This document shows, piece after piece, positions 34,695 through 47,397 of a stretch of DNA of 64,000 nt. Source of the DNA: Thamnidium elegans. Taxonomy: Eukaryota; Mucoromycota; Mucoromycetes; Mucorales; Mucoraceae. The position numbers and the translations under genes are program-made. The stretch is from positions 248,001-312,000 of the forward strand of contig JAIXMG010000017.1 of NCBI GenBank assembly GCA_025201345.1, given 5' to 3'. Below the pieces are notes generated by a model. That model made no database searches, had not been told where the DNA came from, and worked only from the letters and a program-made list of their open reading frames with translations. Numbering within the stretch: the first letter of the stretch is position 1; each line of letters starts with the position of its first letter.

Positions 34695-36407
34695 GAAAGG
34701 ACTCTTTCATGCACCTTTTTTAGGCGCATTGAAAATAGTTTATCTAAAATAAAAAAAATAGCCCATAATTTTTCTAAAAGTTTCTTGGCTTTTCTTCATG
34801 TTTTATATTTCCCATTGAAGAGTGTAACATAATGTCCATTATTTAATAGACTTTTTTTTTTTTTTTTAATTCTGTAGGAGCGGATTATTATCCTAAATAT
34901 GATCATGAACTTCCAACCATAAAATCTCCTCTTTCAGACTCAAAGACCCCTTACCTATGATAAAGATGCATCCTCTGTTGGTACAATTTAACTGGCTACT
35001 CAAAACAAGAGACATCATTCGGTTTTTTTTTTCCTTTTTCCTTTCAGTTGTCTGCTTCACTAGTAATATTCCCAAAGACCCATGGCCGTCTTGTGAGAAA
35101 GAAATTGGGGTCCTTCTGTACCATGTAAGCAGCACAGGGTTCTTATTGACTTTTGATTTACTTCAAGGTTTGAGCTTTGTTGGCTAATGCATAGATACTG
35201 TGGAAAGGATATCTAAAGTTCTTGTTCTCTTCCCACAATTATACAGTCAAATCACCCAAAAAAAAAAAGAAAAAGGCAAATAGATTAATCTCTTTTTTAT
35301 TTATTGGTAGTAGAATAAATACAGTAAAACGAGGAGTTCGTTTGCCAAATAACTATTTACAGTAGAAAAAAAAACGGAGAGGAAGAGGAGGAGCCTATTA
35401 CTAAAGGCATGATATTTCACTGTTATTAGAGGTAGATCCTCTTACTGTCTAGCATGAGCACTTTACAATAAAGGTTTCCCTTTTTTTAAAACCCAGTTTT
35501 TTTTTTTTTGTCTCAAGATCCTTTCATAAGATATTTTAATTGAATTAGTGTTATGTAAGTCTTTTATGATAGGCATTTTAAAAGCCAAGTTCAAATATAT
35601 CCTGATAATATACGTGCATATCTAATTTGGTAGCAATGACTCAGCCTTTTTCTATTTGATATTGATTAGATGAACAACAATTGGGTCTCAAGGTCGCACC
35701 ATAAAAATCCTCGAACAATTATACACTCTTTTCTTATTTCGAGTAATCTATTCGAAACATGTATATTTTTTCGGTCATTTTCTTAATAAGTTTCAAATTA
35801 GATAACAACATTGTGTAGTGTAACTTATATTTGATTCAAAATAATATAAAGTTCAAGTGGTACGGATGCTTGCGGTCTCTTGTGTTGCTTGTTACTGATA
35901 AGCCATATTCAACACCGCCTCTATAGACCGTAGTCACGTATAAATTATTTGTTTACTGATATCGAAAGGGTACGGATAAAAGCACACGGTCATGACTTCA
36001 ATTAAAAGCGTTTCGAATTAAAAAGGCATGTGAATAATCATCGTCTGTAACACATGTCCCCTCTCCGGGTTTTGCTACCTGTTTTTTTTAAAAAAAAAGT
36101 AACTGCCCGCAAAAAAAATCGTATACAGAACTTTCAGTAAATATAGTACCAATGTTCAATGATAGTTCTGTATTAAATAATCATCCGTTATTCATAGCTA
36201 AAACTCATATATGTTAAGAGCACAAAATCGAGATCGGTTTTCGTTTTGCAGTTACATGGTACGCTTATGACATGGAAGTAAAACCGCATTACAGTTTATT
36301 TTAGTATCTTATTAGTGACAGTAACATGCATCACGACTTTTTGGTGTATATATATATATACCACCTTTTTTTTTTCTACTTGAACTATAATAATAATAAA
36401 AAAAGAC
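34695..36407. other. Spacer between the two Ayr1-like copies
   Basis: 1.7 kb without a supported gene. AT-rich, with a T(n)A(n) tract near 36086-36098 and AT repeats before the pseudogene ATG. The overlapping short frames at 34893-35187 on both strands lack coding character. Confidence 0.5.
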
Positions 36408-37158
36408 ATGTCAAAAAAAAAAATTGTTCTTATCACTGGATGCTCAAGAGGAGGGATTGGTAATATAACATAGACCTTATTATCACCATATATTAATATT
36501 AGACGTTAGGCTACGCTATGTCCAAGAAATTTCTAAAGAAAGGTCATACGATAATTGCAACCTCTATCGAAATCGAATCTTTAGCAAGCTTAGCAAAAAG
36601 TAAACCTATTTTGATGTAACAAAAAAAAAAAAAAAAAAACGTATTATAACTTTGTTTCTTTAACATATGATGGCTGCGAAAGAGAATGGATGGATATTAA
36701 CGATGAAGAACCCATTAGTAATGCTCTCAAGGTACCTAAACATATGCTTGCTTCTAACCAGTACTTTAAACCTGTATCTATAGAAAGTCGTCAATACATT
36801 TGGCCGTATAGGTAACTGATACACATTTGATATATTAAACATTACCTAAATCTATCCCTAGACATTTTAATTAATAATGCGGGATTACCATAAGTTGTAT
36901 ATATACCGAACGAATATACATTACACTTATTATTATTTTTTTTGATAATGTAGAGCTGTTGGTGCATTGATAGACATTGATCTAGAGACAACACAATGTA
37001 AACACAAATGTCTTTGGTACACTTAAAGTATCCAGTATTACTGGTTTACATATGGCAAAAAGAGGCAACGGAAAAACTGTCAATATTGGATCCGTCATAT
37101 AATACGCCAGTACACCTTGGACATGTTCGAAATACAAAAATAACACATCTATTTTTTT

Positions 37159-37192
<34 letters not shown>

Positions 37193-37522
37193 CACTTATG
37201 TAGGCACCTATGCTCTATCAAAGGCTTGCTACACATTCAATGTCAGATACGTTGCGTATAGAATGAAAGCCGTTTGGTATCCAAGCAGTTGTCGTAGTTC
37301 CAGGTAAGCATGCAATTTTGACTTGGTTCCATCGCATATTAAAATTGTTCCCTAAGGTGCAATCAAATCGAATTTTGCTACTGCTGGTACTAATCACGTC
37401 CCTGAAGGTAAGGATGACACGCCCCCTAAAAAAAAAAACCTAACTTATTTTTTCGGCCCATTGCAGATCCTTTGTACATTTCCGTATCCAAGTATATTAT
37501 TGGTCGTGCCTCAGCATCTCAC

Positions 37523-37561
<39 letters not shown>

Positions 37562-37789
37562 ACAAATTTGCAATAATAAAAAATGACCTATATTTTCTGT
37601 AAAGGTCCTGGATCGACATCCACAGACATATTTGCTGCACACGTCGTCAAGAAAATACTTGAACCTGTTTCGCCGGCTTACATTACATTTGGTCCTTCTT
37701 CATGGACATGTATAGCCATGTACTATTTTCCTGTATCTGTGCGATATTTCGTTTTATCCAAAATGTTTGGCGTAGGAATGATTGAATAA
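36408..37789 (+). pseudogene. Broken Ayr1-like reductase paralogue
   Basis: Exon by exon it mirrors the gene at 33215-34694: MSKKKIVLITGCSRGGIG, then YAMSKKFLKKGHT, then YDGCEREWMDI, then NNAGLP, ALIDIDLETT, and a well-kept last exon GPGSTSTDIFAAHVVKK to GMIE. Disabling changes: the donor after NNAGLP reads ATAAGT instead of GTAAGT (about 36892); bases are lost around 36999, shifting the frame; TAA falls in the exon after the catalytic Ser region (37100-37102); one base is gained near YALSK; TGA replaces a Leu codon at 37264-37266. Splice sites and the last exon stay recognisable, so inactivation is not very old. A tandem duplication followed by loss is the simplest reading. Confidence 0.88.
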
Positions 37790-38042
37790 ACGAACTTTTT
37801 TAGTAACTGAATTCAAAAAAAAAAAAATGAATAAAACTTTCAGTGTATAGACTTTGATTTCTCGCAAGGGGGGACCCAAATTTAAAAAAGCTTGGACTAT
37901 AAATAATACACTGGTGCATATTTTCGTGTTCGTAGCCCCTTTATCTCTCAAGCACTCCCTCCTATATTATTACTGTATAATGACTTTTTATTTTAAATAA
38001 AAAAATGATTTTTTTTTTAAAAAAAAAAAGAGAAAAATATAT

Positions 38043-39476
38043 TTATGGTTTATTGCTAACATTCTTGTAAATAGTCAAAGCCTAAAAAAAAAAAAGGTCA
38101 GTAAAAAATAACTTACCCCTCCCTCACTCTCGCTCTCTCCCTTACCTGAGTTACAAGAGACGCAGCATCATTTGCTGATGCCGGTACAATTAAAGTAGTG
38201 CTCTTCTTTGCCAGTTGACCAAACGCCTCGACATACTTTTCTGCAATAGACATCGAAACCGCATTTGCGCCTTGATCTTTTCCAATTGCTTTAGCGACCG
38301 TTTCAATACTCTTCGCAGACGCTTCTGCACGCAATACAATGGCCTGTGCTTCACCATCTGCCTGATTGATGTTTTCAGCCTTTTGCGCTTCAGAAGCCAA
38401 GATTTTAGATTGCTTTTGACCTTCTGCAACATTAATAGCTGCCTGTCTAGCTCCTGTGCGTCTATCATTTGAGTATACGTATATAAAAAAAAATATTCTT
38501 ATATTACCTTCTGATTCTAAAATTTGAGCTCTTTTTGTTCGTTCAGCAGATACCTGCTGATGCATAGACTCGACTACTTTAATAGGAGGATGGATATCAC
38601 CTACAAAAAAAAGTTTAGTTAAAATAAAAACATATTGTATATACCACTTACGAATTTCATAACGGAGACATTGGATTCCCCATTCAAGAGCAGCTGCGTC
38701 AATTGCTTTTACAATGTTCATGTTAAGATGAGCGCGTTCCGCAAGCGTTCTATCAAGGGTCATCTGACCGATTTCAGCTCGCATTGTTGTCTGAGCAAGT
38801 TGAGTGATAGCAAACGCAGCATCTTCCACTCCGTATGAAGCCTATAATAGTTTAGTATCGACTCTGCATTTTTTTTTTTTTTTGCCAACTTACTTTGTAC
38901 GGATCAATTACTCTGAAATACAATACGCCATCCAAATGAAGAGTAACATTATCTTGTATAAAAATAAATGTTAACAAAACTCCTCTAAACCCCCCAACCC
39001 ACTCCTCGGAAAATTTTACCTTGTGTAATCGCACTTTGACTTGGGACTGTAGCTGCCACTTCCTTTAAAGTCTTGACGTACTTTACAGAATCTAAAATTG
39101 GCATCAAAAAGTTAAGACCTGGTTCTAGGATTCTATCGAAACGACCCATTCTTTCGACCACCCAGGCCTCTTGTTGAGGCACGAATTTTATAATCTAAAA
39201 CAGTGTAAGATACTCGAATATATATATATTCATCTGTAACTTACCGTGTTTAATGGAAGAGAAGTTTTCTTAAAGCTTTGGTTGTCCCATTCATCGAAAA
39301 TTGCCTTTGAAGTGGATATACAACGCGTGTTTATCAACTATAAAGAATAACACGTGAGTAGATGTAGAAAAGTAAGATATTGGCAAAGTTACCTTGGTCG
39401 AGTTCGGCAACGTTTGAAGTGCGCGAGTTAATAAGACTGCTGGTCTCTTGCTGTGGCGAATTAATACCGTATTCAT
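38043..39476 (-). CDS. STOML2: Stomatin-like protein 2 (mitochondrial SPFH/prohibitin-domain)
   Basis: Inner-membrane scaffold of mitochondria (SPFH family, cardiolipin and respiratory complex organisation). Eight exons (39393-39476, 39245-39337, 39020-39194, 38894-38952, 38652-38841, 38508-38600, 38146-38453, 38043-38081) give 346 residues. The N-terminus is Arg-rich without acids (MNTVLIRHSKRPAVLLTRAL), a mitochondrial presequence. SPFH core: FVPQQEAWVVERMGRF, NVTLHLDGVLYFRV, RAEIGQMTLD. C-terminal coiled coil: SAERTKRAQILESEG, then GARQAAINVAEGQKQSK. The exon 7 acceptor is CACAG at 38454, which restores this frame; an upstream TAG would not. The last exon encodes only 12 residues. Confidence 0.94.
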
Positions 39477-40130
39477 TGTACAAGTAATAAAGATATCGAC
39501 TTTTCTTTTTTTTGTGATCCCTATTTATACTAATTGTGAAGTGTACTTTGATAGAATTTTTCTGGAAAAAAAGACTTTACGATATTTACCTAAAGAGTCA
39601 TAATGTAAAAGTTGTCTTGATTCCGCATAATTACTACCAAGATTGACTCATACTCGATATAGAGTCCGTCCTCGTGTAACCGTAGCCATTTCGCTCAGCC
39701 TTTTCTTACGACCTCATCAAGTATAAATGAAGCCCCGATATAAAACCCGATGAGAATCAGCAAAAGTGCACTTTACTTATGGCGTGTCATTGTTTACAAC
39801 AATATGCGAAAATTGGTTGCCAGACATAAATCAAAAAAAAAAAAAAATGCCTCATGGATACACCAAATTATAAAAGATTATTTATATGCTTTTAACTTGT
39901 TTTTTTTTTTGCTACGTTTTCTAAAACACCACGCGACAAAAAGTTATTAAAGAGACCAGGAAGCAAATAATAAAGAGGTAAAGTTATACAAAAAATGCTA
40001 CACTGCTTCTTGTTATGTGATACACAGTGTACTACACACGCAATCTCCTAATTTTAAATAACCGAATCAGTATTTTTTTTTCTTTTATGAAATAAGATGT
40101 GTGTGTATATATGTTTTTATTGGGTGACTC

Positions 40131-40170
<40 letters not shown>

Positions 40171-41455
40171 CACACAGTTTAATGATAAGTTGTCAGCATG
40201 ATGTTAGGTCACAAGAGCATAACAAATATATATCTTGTAAGAACAAATAACACTAATACAGACTGTTGTCAGCGGCACTAAAAAAAAAGGGGGGGGGGAG
40301 GAGTTATAACAGACAAATATGTTTCTAGATGTATTCTTTTTTGTTCTGTTATATATTTTTTTGATTTGTCTGTAGATCGATTATTTTGTTTAAAGGTAAG
40401 ACTTTGTATTCCTACAGCTTCTATACAAGTCGGGAAAAAAGAAAACGAAAAAAAAAAAGAGTTATTAATAAACTGTAATAGAGAAGAAGGTTCTCTTATC
40501 AATTATCAATGGAATACAGTCTTGTACAATAATAACAATTCGGATCCATGTACTGTTTTATACGTATAATTCGGCTAGTTCGGTAGCCCATTTGTTGTTC
40601 CTTGCAAAATTACAAGTGTCGTACATCAATTTTTTTTATTGCGTATCGTTTTACACTTGTGTTTATGTTATTATGACCCTTATTTTATATATATATAGTG
40701 GAACTTACTACAACTTTCAATCAAAAAATATATATATTAAAAAAAAAATTACTAGAAAGACCCCCTATCATTTAAAATTTGGTACATGTCCAATGTTTGT
40801 TACATTTTTAAATTATTGACTATTTATACTGAGAAAACAAATAGAAACCGTAAAAAGATGAAGTGTCTTGGATAATTTTTTAGTGGTAAAATTACAATAA
40901 TACAAGACGGAGCTAAACCTTCCGATTGTTACACGTAATTGTGATCCTTTTTTTTTTTTTTTTTTTTTTAAGGGGCAATTTTTAATCATGAAGCGTTAAT
41001 TCCTTCTAAATATATACGAATTATATACCAGTAATTGAATGCTATTTAAATATCATGGAATTGCTATGGTATAAATGTTTATTACGCTTTTTAGTAAAAA
41101 ACAAAAAACAAAAAAGGTGGGGAGCGGGTGCAAAAATATGAAAAAAACAATAATAAACAATAACAACATGATGTTATATAAAACTTTCTCTTTTAAGTAA
41201 TGTTGTTTACATTACAATTATAGAATTTGTCATACCATTCAAACTAATAAAATAAAACTGAATTGATTTTTTTTTTTATATATTTTCTTCATCCTTTCTT
41301 TTTTTTTTTTTTTTTTTTTTATATACATCATTTTATTTTTTTTAAAAAAAAATTATATATACATCCTTTATACCCAAACATCATCTTTTTTTTTTTAATT
41401 TTACTTCACTTATATATATATATACTTTCCTTTAATAACTTTTACGCATATCATT
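39477..41455. other. Divergent intergenic region, SLP2 and Sel1-repeat gene
   Basis: About 2 kb with a 31-A run near 40136-40166 and T-rich leader sequence from 41260 to 41455, including T(n)A(n) at about 41332-41352. Open frames at 39750-39950 and 40366-40569 (+) are short and without motifs. No RNA gene recognised. Confidence 0.5.
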
Positions 41456-44400
41456 ATGGGGGCAAATCAAAGTTTACCTAATAAACCACAGCGAAGATTA
41501 TCCCAGAGCAAATATGTTCTGGGTAAAAAGAGTTCTTCATCTATATCATCACAACCAAAATCACCTTCAATTATACAACATAGCAGTCATCTCGTCAGTA
41601 ACCGCAGCTCTGTAGGTTCAACAACTTTAGTTAATGTCGCCACACCCACTACTGAAAGATCTTTAAAGTCAGTACCATTAGATGCAATTTCAGAAAAAAG
41701 AAAAGGAAAGTTACCTGTAGATGCACCAAATCACCTTGATACATTATCGCCCATGAGTAACAACTCTTCTATTATGGGCCGAGCTGGACACCATAAAAGA
41801 GTCAAGTCACAGAATAACCATAGAAACAGCACGGGCCAGCGCGAAAGATACAACTCTATTTTTACTGCTAGTAATATTAGTAATCACGATGGATTTCAAT
41901 TTTCTGCTGTTGCAGATTCCGTCATTACTGACATGTCACGAATTTCTTTTAATTCGTTTATGGACAATAAAGCTGGCGAAGATAATAATTACGTCATGTA
42001 CGTACCTGATTTCGAGTACCCTTCTCGTTCTGAAACAAGCTCACCTTCTACTGATAATGTTTCAACCACACAAGAGATACTAGATTTATTAACTGAAAAT
42101 CTAGGTTATACCTATGATATTTTGACCGATATATTCTCTTCGCCTCGTATTAGAAACAATCCTGATCTTCAACGTGAAGCCTTCAACGCTGCTGAAGTCT
42201 GGAGTTTAAGACCGGATGATGTATCTGCCAAGATTTGTGTTGCACGCTGTAAGCTATGTGGTTGGGGCACCCTCAAGAATCCTAGACAAGGCTTCAAGGA
42301 ATTAGAACAGTTGGCTGCAAAGAAGAATTGGGAAGCTTACTATTACTTGGCTCAATGTTGTTCTAACGGCGTTGAACAAGCTCAAGAAGGGTTTAGTACA
42401 GCCGGTACAAAATCTAATCTTATCATTCAACCTGTCGATCAAGCACTTGCTCGTTCTTGGTACAAGAAAGTGATCAACACGCCTTGTGATATTCAAAGTG
42501 ATCGTATTTCTTATATTATTGCTCAAGCTAAATTACTGATTGCCATTTCCCGCTTTGATACCGATCAGCTCACTCGTGAGAATTTAGACGAAAGCATTGG
42601 TTACATAAAAGATAGTGCAACTGCTGGAAATAGGTAAAATAAAAAACAATAACAAACATATAATTGTAAACTAATCTTTTTTTCCCTTTTTTAGAAAATC
42701 GGAATTTTTACTTGCTCTATTACTTCGTCTTGGTGAAACAACTGATCCAATCACTTACAAGGAGTATTATACTCGTAGCTCAAATAAAGGCTATACACCA
42801 TCTCAAATCGAATTAGGGCTCTTACTATTACGCGAAAAATCCGCAGAAGGTATTTCATGGCTAAATAAGGCTTCCAATGCGGTAAGACAAAAATATATAT
42901 CATCCGATTTATATATATATATATATCTGACCTTTAAATTTTTTTTTTTAATAGGGTGATGCAAAAGCATACTATCATCTTGGTACTGTTTATGAATTTG
43001 GTACATTGACTGATGTAGATTTCACTTTGGCCTTCAGAAACTATCAAATTGCCGCTGATAATTTCGGCGAAGTCGAAGCTCAATTCCGACTTGGATTTCA
43101 TTACTCTACTGGTACCTTGGGCCTCAAAAAAGATGAAACCAAAGCCATCAGTTATCTTACGAAAGCTGCAGATAATCATCATAAGGAGTCTCAGTACGTT
43201 CTTGGCACCATGTACCGTGATGGCCAAGTTCCTGGTAACCCCACTCAAAATAAAAAGACTGCTTTTTCTTTATTCCGCGCTTCTGCCTCTCGGTCTTTCC
43301 ATCCTGCTATTATCGCTGCTGCCGTCTGCTTTGAAAAAGGGTTTGGCACCCCCGTCGATCGCGAAGCCGCCACTTCGTTATACAATCGATCTATTGCCTA
43401 TCCAGGTATTTGGCTTCCTGCTGCCCAGCTAAGCTACGCCACATTTTTACACAAAACGGGCGATTTCGAAAAGGCCTTGGTACTCTACTCTCTTGCTGCC
43501 GGTGTCCAAACCTCTACCTTGAATACTGTCCCTGCTTCCAAAACAACAGAACTTACTTCAAAACTTCGAATTGCTCTCTTTTATCTGAACAAGAAGGATA
43601 CAACTACGCCCTACAGACCAAATGACGGATTTGACATCTTGATGAACATAATCAAAGAAGATCCTAATAACGGTGAGTTCCATTACTGGGTTGCTGTTTG
43701 TTACGATGAAGGTGTGCCTGGTGTCGTCAAATCAAACCAATCAAAAGCTTACCAACACTTCTTAATTTCTGCTAAACTTGATTACACCAACTCTCAATTC
43801 CAAGTAGGCCATATGCTTTGTCAAGGCAACGGCGTCGAAGCGGATCGTCTAGGCGCCTTTGATTGGTTACATGCTGCTGCCAAAAAGAACCACATGGAAG
43901 CACTTTATTACGTTGCTGTTTACTATTACCACGGTAGCGGTGGCATTGCTCGTAACATGGAACTTGCACGTGAATACTTTAAAAAATCTGCTGAACTTGG
44001 TAAGATTGAATCTATTGTATCTTATGCTCAAATGTGTCATGAAAAAGTCAAGGAAAATGCTTTACCTGCCTCCGAAATCGAAAGGTTTTTACAAGAGTCA
44101 ATCAAATGGTATAAGAAAGCTGCCAGTCAAGGCCATACCACAGGTTTACGTGAACTGGGTCATATCTACGGCTACAAAAAGGATTATAAACTTTCGGCTG
44201 AATACTACGATAAAGCTGCTAAATTAAACGATGCTCTTTCCACGGTTCTTATCGGTGGATACTACGAAAAAGGTCACGGTGTGAAAATGAATAAAGAAAC
44301 TGCAATGGCGTATTACCGAAAAGCGATTGAGCTCAAACAACCTACTGCTCTGTTTGCTATTGCTGAACTCTATGACAAATTAAAAACTTATGATAAAGCA

Positions 44401-47397
44401 TATAACTATTACGAACGTGTCGCCAACGATGTCCGAATCTCTAAAAATTCCAAGTCAAGTAAAGCTTCTCGATTCAAAATAGCTCTTTATAGCTTAAACT
44501 ATGATTCCTTCACACTCCTTAACAAAGCAACGACAACAGAACCCGAAACAGTAGAAGCTTCAAATATTCATGAATCATTATCAAATGCCAATATCAAAAT
44601 AGCATCCCCGCCTGAAGCTTTTAATAATTTAGTAAAGCTTGCCACTCAAGGAAATTTCACTGAAGCATATTTTTGGATAGGTAAAAAAAAAAAAAAGAAA
44701 TAATAATACCTCTTTTTTTTATTTATTTTTATACTAACTTTATATTATTAAGCTCAATGTTATAAACATGGTAATGGTGTTTCTCAAGACACAAATGCCT
44801 TATTACATTGGTTAAAGAAAGCCTACAGCGAATCCAGTGATATGAATGCTGCTATGGAGCTTGCTTCAATTTATCAACACGGTCTTCATGGTGTACCAGT
44901 AGATGTCCCTTCTGCTTTAAGACTATTTCAAATTTGTGGCGAACGAAACATTGTTGTCGGTCAACATCAATTAGGTGAGTATCATTAAAATCCCTCCCTT
45001 TTTTTTCTTTTTTTTTTTACTTTCACCCCCGCTACGCCCTACTTTTTTTTTTTCCTGTCTATTACATGTATTATACTACATAACTCAAACCTATAATTTA
45101 AACTTTTCTCTTATATACCACACTATATCTATGCTTTTTTTTTTTTATCTGTACTCTATATTATATTTATTTACTAAAAATATTTTTTTTTTTTATTTTT
45201 GTTTTCCTATCGCTACAAATAAATTATTTATTATCATTATTATCACACTTTCGCGCGCGCCCTCTCTCTCTCTCTCTTTCTCTGAATCTTTATTTTTTTT
45301 TTTTAAAAAAAAAATGCATCTTTTTTCGAAACAAAAGGCATTATATTTTGGCGAGGACTTGAAATGATTCCTATAAATCTTGGTATGGCCGTGATCTGGT
45401 TTACACGAGCAGCTCGTCGCGGATACTCTCCAAGCCATTGGGCACTCGGACAAATTGCGTTAGAAAACGGAGATTTGCATATCGCTATCGCCTGGTGGGA
45501 AACCGCTTTGAAACTGAACCCAGCTGTGCCACATTTAGACCACCATGTTTTAACCACAACAGGTGATTCCGAAGCGCTGATTGAACTTGGAAAGATTATC
45601 CAGCAGCGACAACAGCAAGAAGAAGACGGGTCTGTTACCATGTACTCTGGCTCCACACATAGTTCCATGCGCGACGAAGTCGAATCCCTATCGAGAGTCC
45701 AGCAAGAAAATAACGGTTTGGCTATACAGTGCTTTGGCCAGGCCGCTCTTATGGGCAATGTGCAAGGCATGTATTTGACCGCGCAAGCATGGCACAAAGA
45801 GAAAGACTATCCTATCGCTTTGGAAAACTACGAAAAAGCTGCTGCTCAAGGTCACATCCCATCACGTATCATGTGTGCAACTTACCAGATCTATGGTTTA
45901 GGCGGTAAAGAAATTAACGCTGTTGCTGGTTACGAAGTAAAGTTTTTTTTTTTTTTTTTAGAGTTATTTTAACGTTATACCAAAAAAAATTAACTTTTTT
46001 TTTATTATTAGGAATTACTAGTTTGTTCCAAAAGTGACACAGATGCTTATATTCAACTTGGTAGATGCTGTGAGCGTGGATTGGGTACATTCCAAAACCT
46101 ATCTAAAGCTTTAGAATGGTATCATCTTTCCATCAAAACAACAAACAGTTCGGAAGCCATGTTCCGCGTCGGACAAATCTACGCCCAACAAAAAACCGAA
46201 TCCGAATCCATGCACTGGTACCAGCAAGCTATCAACGCCGATGAACATCCTCGTGCTCATTTCCGCATCGCCTTTTATTACATCCAAGGTATCCTTAAAC
46301 AAGATCACTATCTGGTAGCCCCCGATCTGTCTACTGCTGTTGACCACTTTCGATCAGCCGCCAAAAAGAATGACCAGGACGCCATGTTCGAATTAGGACA
46401 GTTGTTATTGACCACAAAGGATGAAACATGTGCCTTGTTCTCGTTAGAGTTGCAACAAGAGGGGCTTCATTGGCTTGAAATTGCTGCTGATAAAGGCTCT
46501 TGTGATGCCCAAAGGGAGCTGGGAAACCTGTATCATTCCGGTCGCGACAGTGAGCAACACGAATCGTATCCGGTCTATAGTATCGGTCAGGATTTTGAAA
46601 AGGCCTTTGATTATTTCAGTCTTGCTGCTCATTTGGGCGACGAAACATCTGCCTTGTTTTTAGGTACTTATTATGAGCACGGTATCTACGTACCCCCAAA
46701 TATCGAATTAGCCGAAACCTGGTATACCGTCGCTGTGAAACTTGGTCTTAGCAACCGCCAAGACGAGCCTCATTTGCCACTTTCGCATCCATCCGGCTGG
46801 TGGCCATCTCAACTTTGCCTTGCGCGTGTCTTGCATCAAAACGAAGCCAGTCAGCATACAGCTTATGCTCTCTTCCACACCATTTACTATTGCCATGCAC
46901 CTGAACAGCATGCTGCCTATTTAGAAATGATGCTAGCTCAATACGAACTCTATGGTTTAGGCGGTGTACCTGTTCAAGAAGAACAAGCCGTTTCAAAACT
47001 GATTCATTTAGCTGAACAAGGCTACACGAAAGCGTATTTCCAAGTAGCTCAAAGTTACGAGCAAGGTGTGGGCATTGCCAAAGACTTGACCAAGGCCTTA
47101 TCTTGGTATGTAGCCTTGATACATAATCCTGTGCTTGATCAAGATAGCTTAGATGCAGACGATCAGGAAGATATTGCACACGCTTATTTTTGTGTAGCAC
47201 AGTATTACCGACTTGGAAATGTTGTCGCTATTGACCAAGAAAAATCAAATACCTTATATCAAATTGCCGCCGAGCGAGGTAAATATATATATATGTATAT
47301 ATTTAGAAAATTAGTTTATTAATACTTTTTATATATATTAGGTTCAAAAGAAGCAAAAATTTACCTGGAACATTCTTTTACATCTCACGACGAATAA
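41456..47397 (+). CDS. Giant Sel1-repeat protein with myristoylation-type N-terminus
   Basis: Large TPR-like scaffold of 1,744 residues. Seven exons (41456-42633, 42695-42881, 42955-44680, 44753-44974, 45338-45936, 46012-47278, 47342-47397). It begins MGANQS, with Gly2 and Ser6 as in N-myristoylation substrates, then about 200 Ser/Asn/Lys-rich residues. From about 220 to the end, Sel1-like repeats follow one another, seen as AQFRLGFHYSTG, SQYVLGTMYRDG, SQFQVGHMLCQGNGV, ALYYVAVYYYHGSGG, STVLIGGYYEKGHGV, AMFELGQLL and AYFQVAQSYEQGVGI. Such repeats mediate protein binding, for example in Hrd3/SEL1L and the chitin synthase activator Skt5/Chs4. No signal peptide, so membrane contact would come from the lipid. 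Intron 4 (363 bp) is by far the longest and ends in T12A10 followed by CAAAAG. Confidence 0.9.

Noticed and set aside
39750..39950. Lys-rich 66-codon frame upstream of SLP2
   Set aside because: Interrupted by homopolymers, no motif, and lies in the divergent promoter region.
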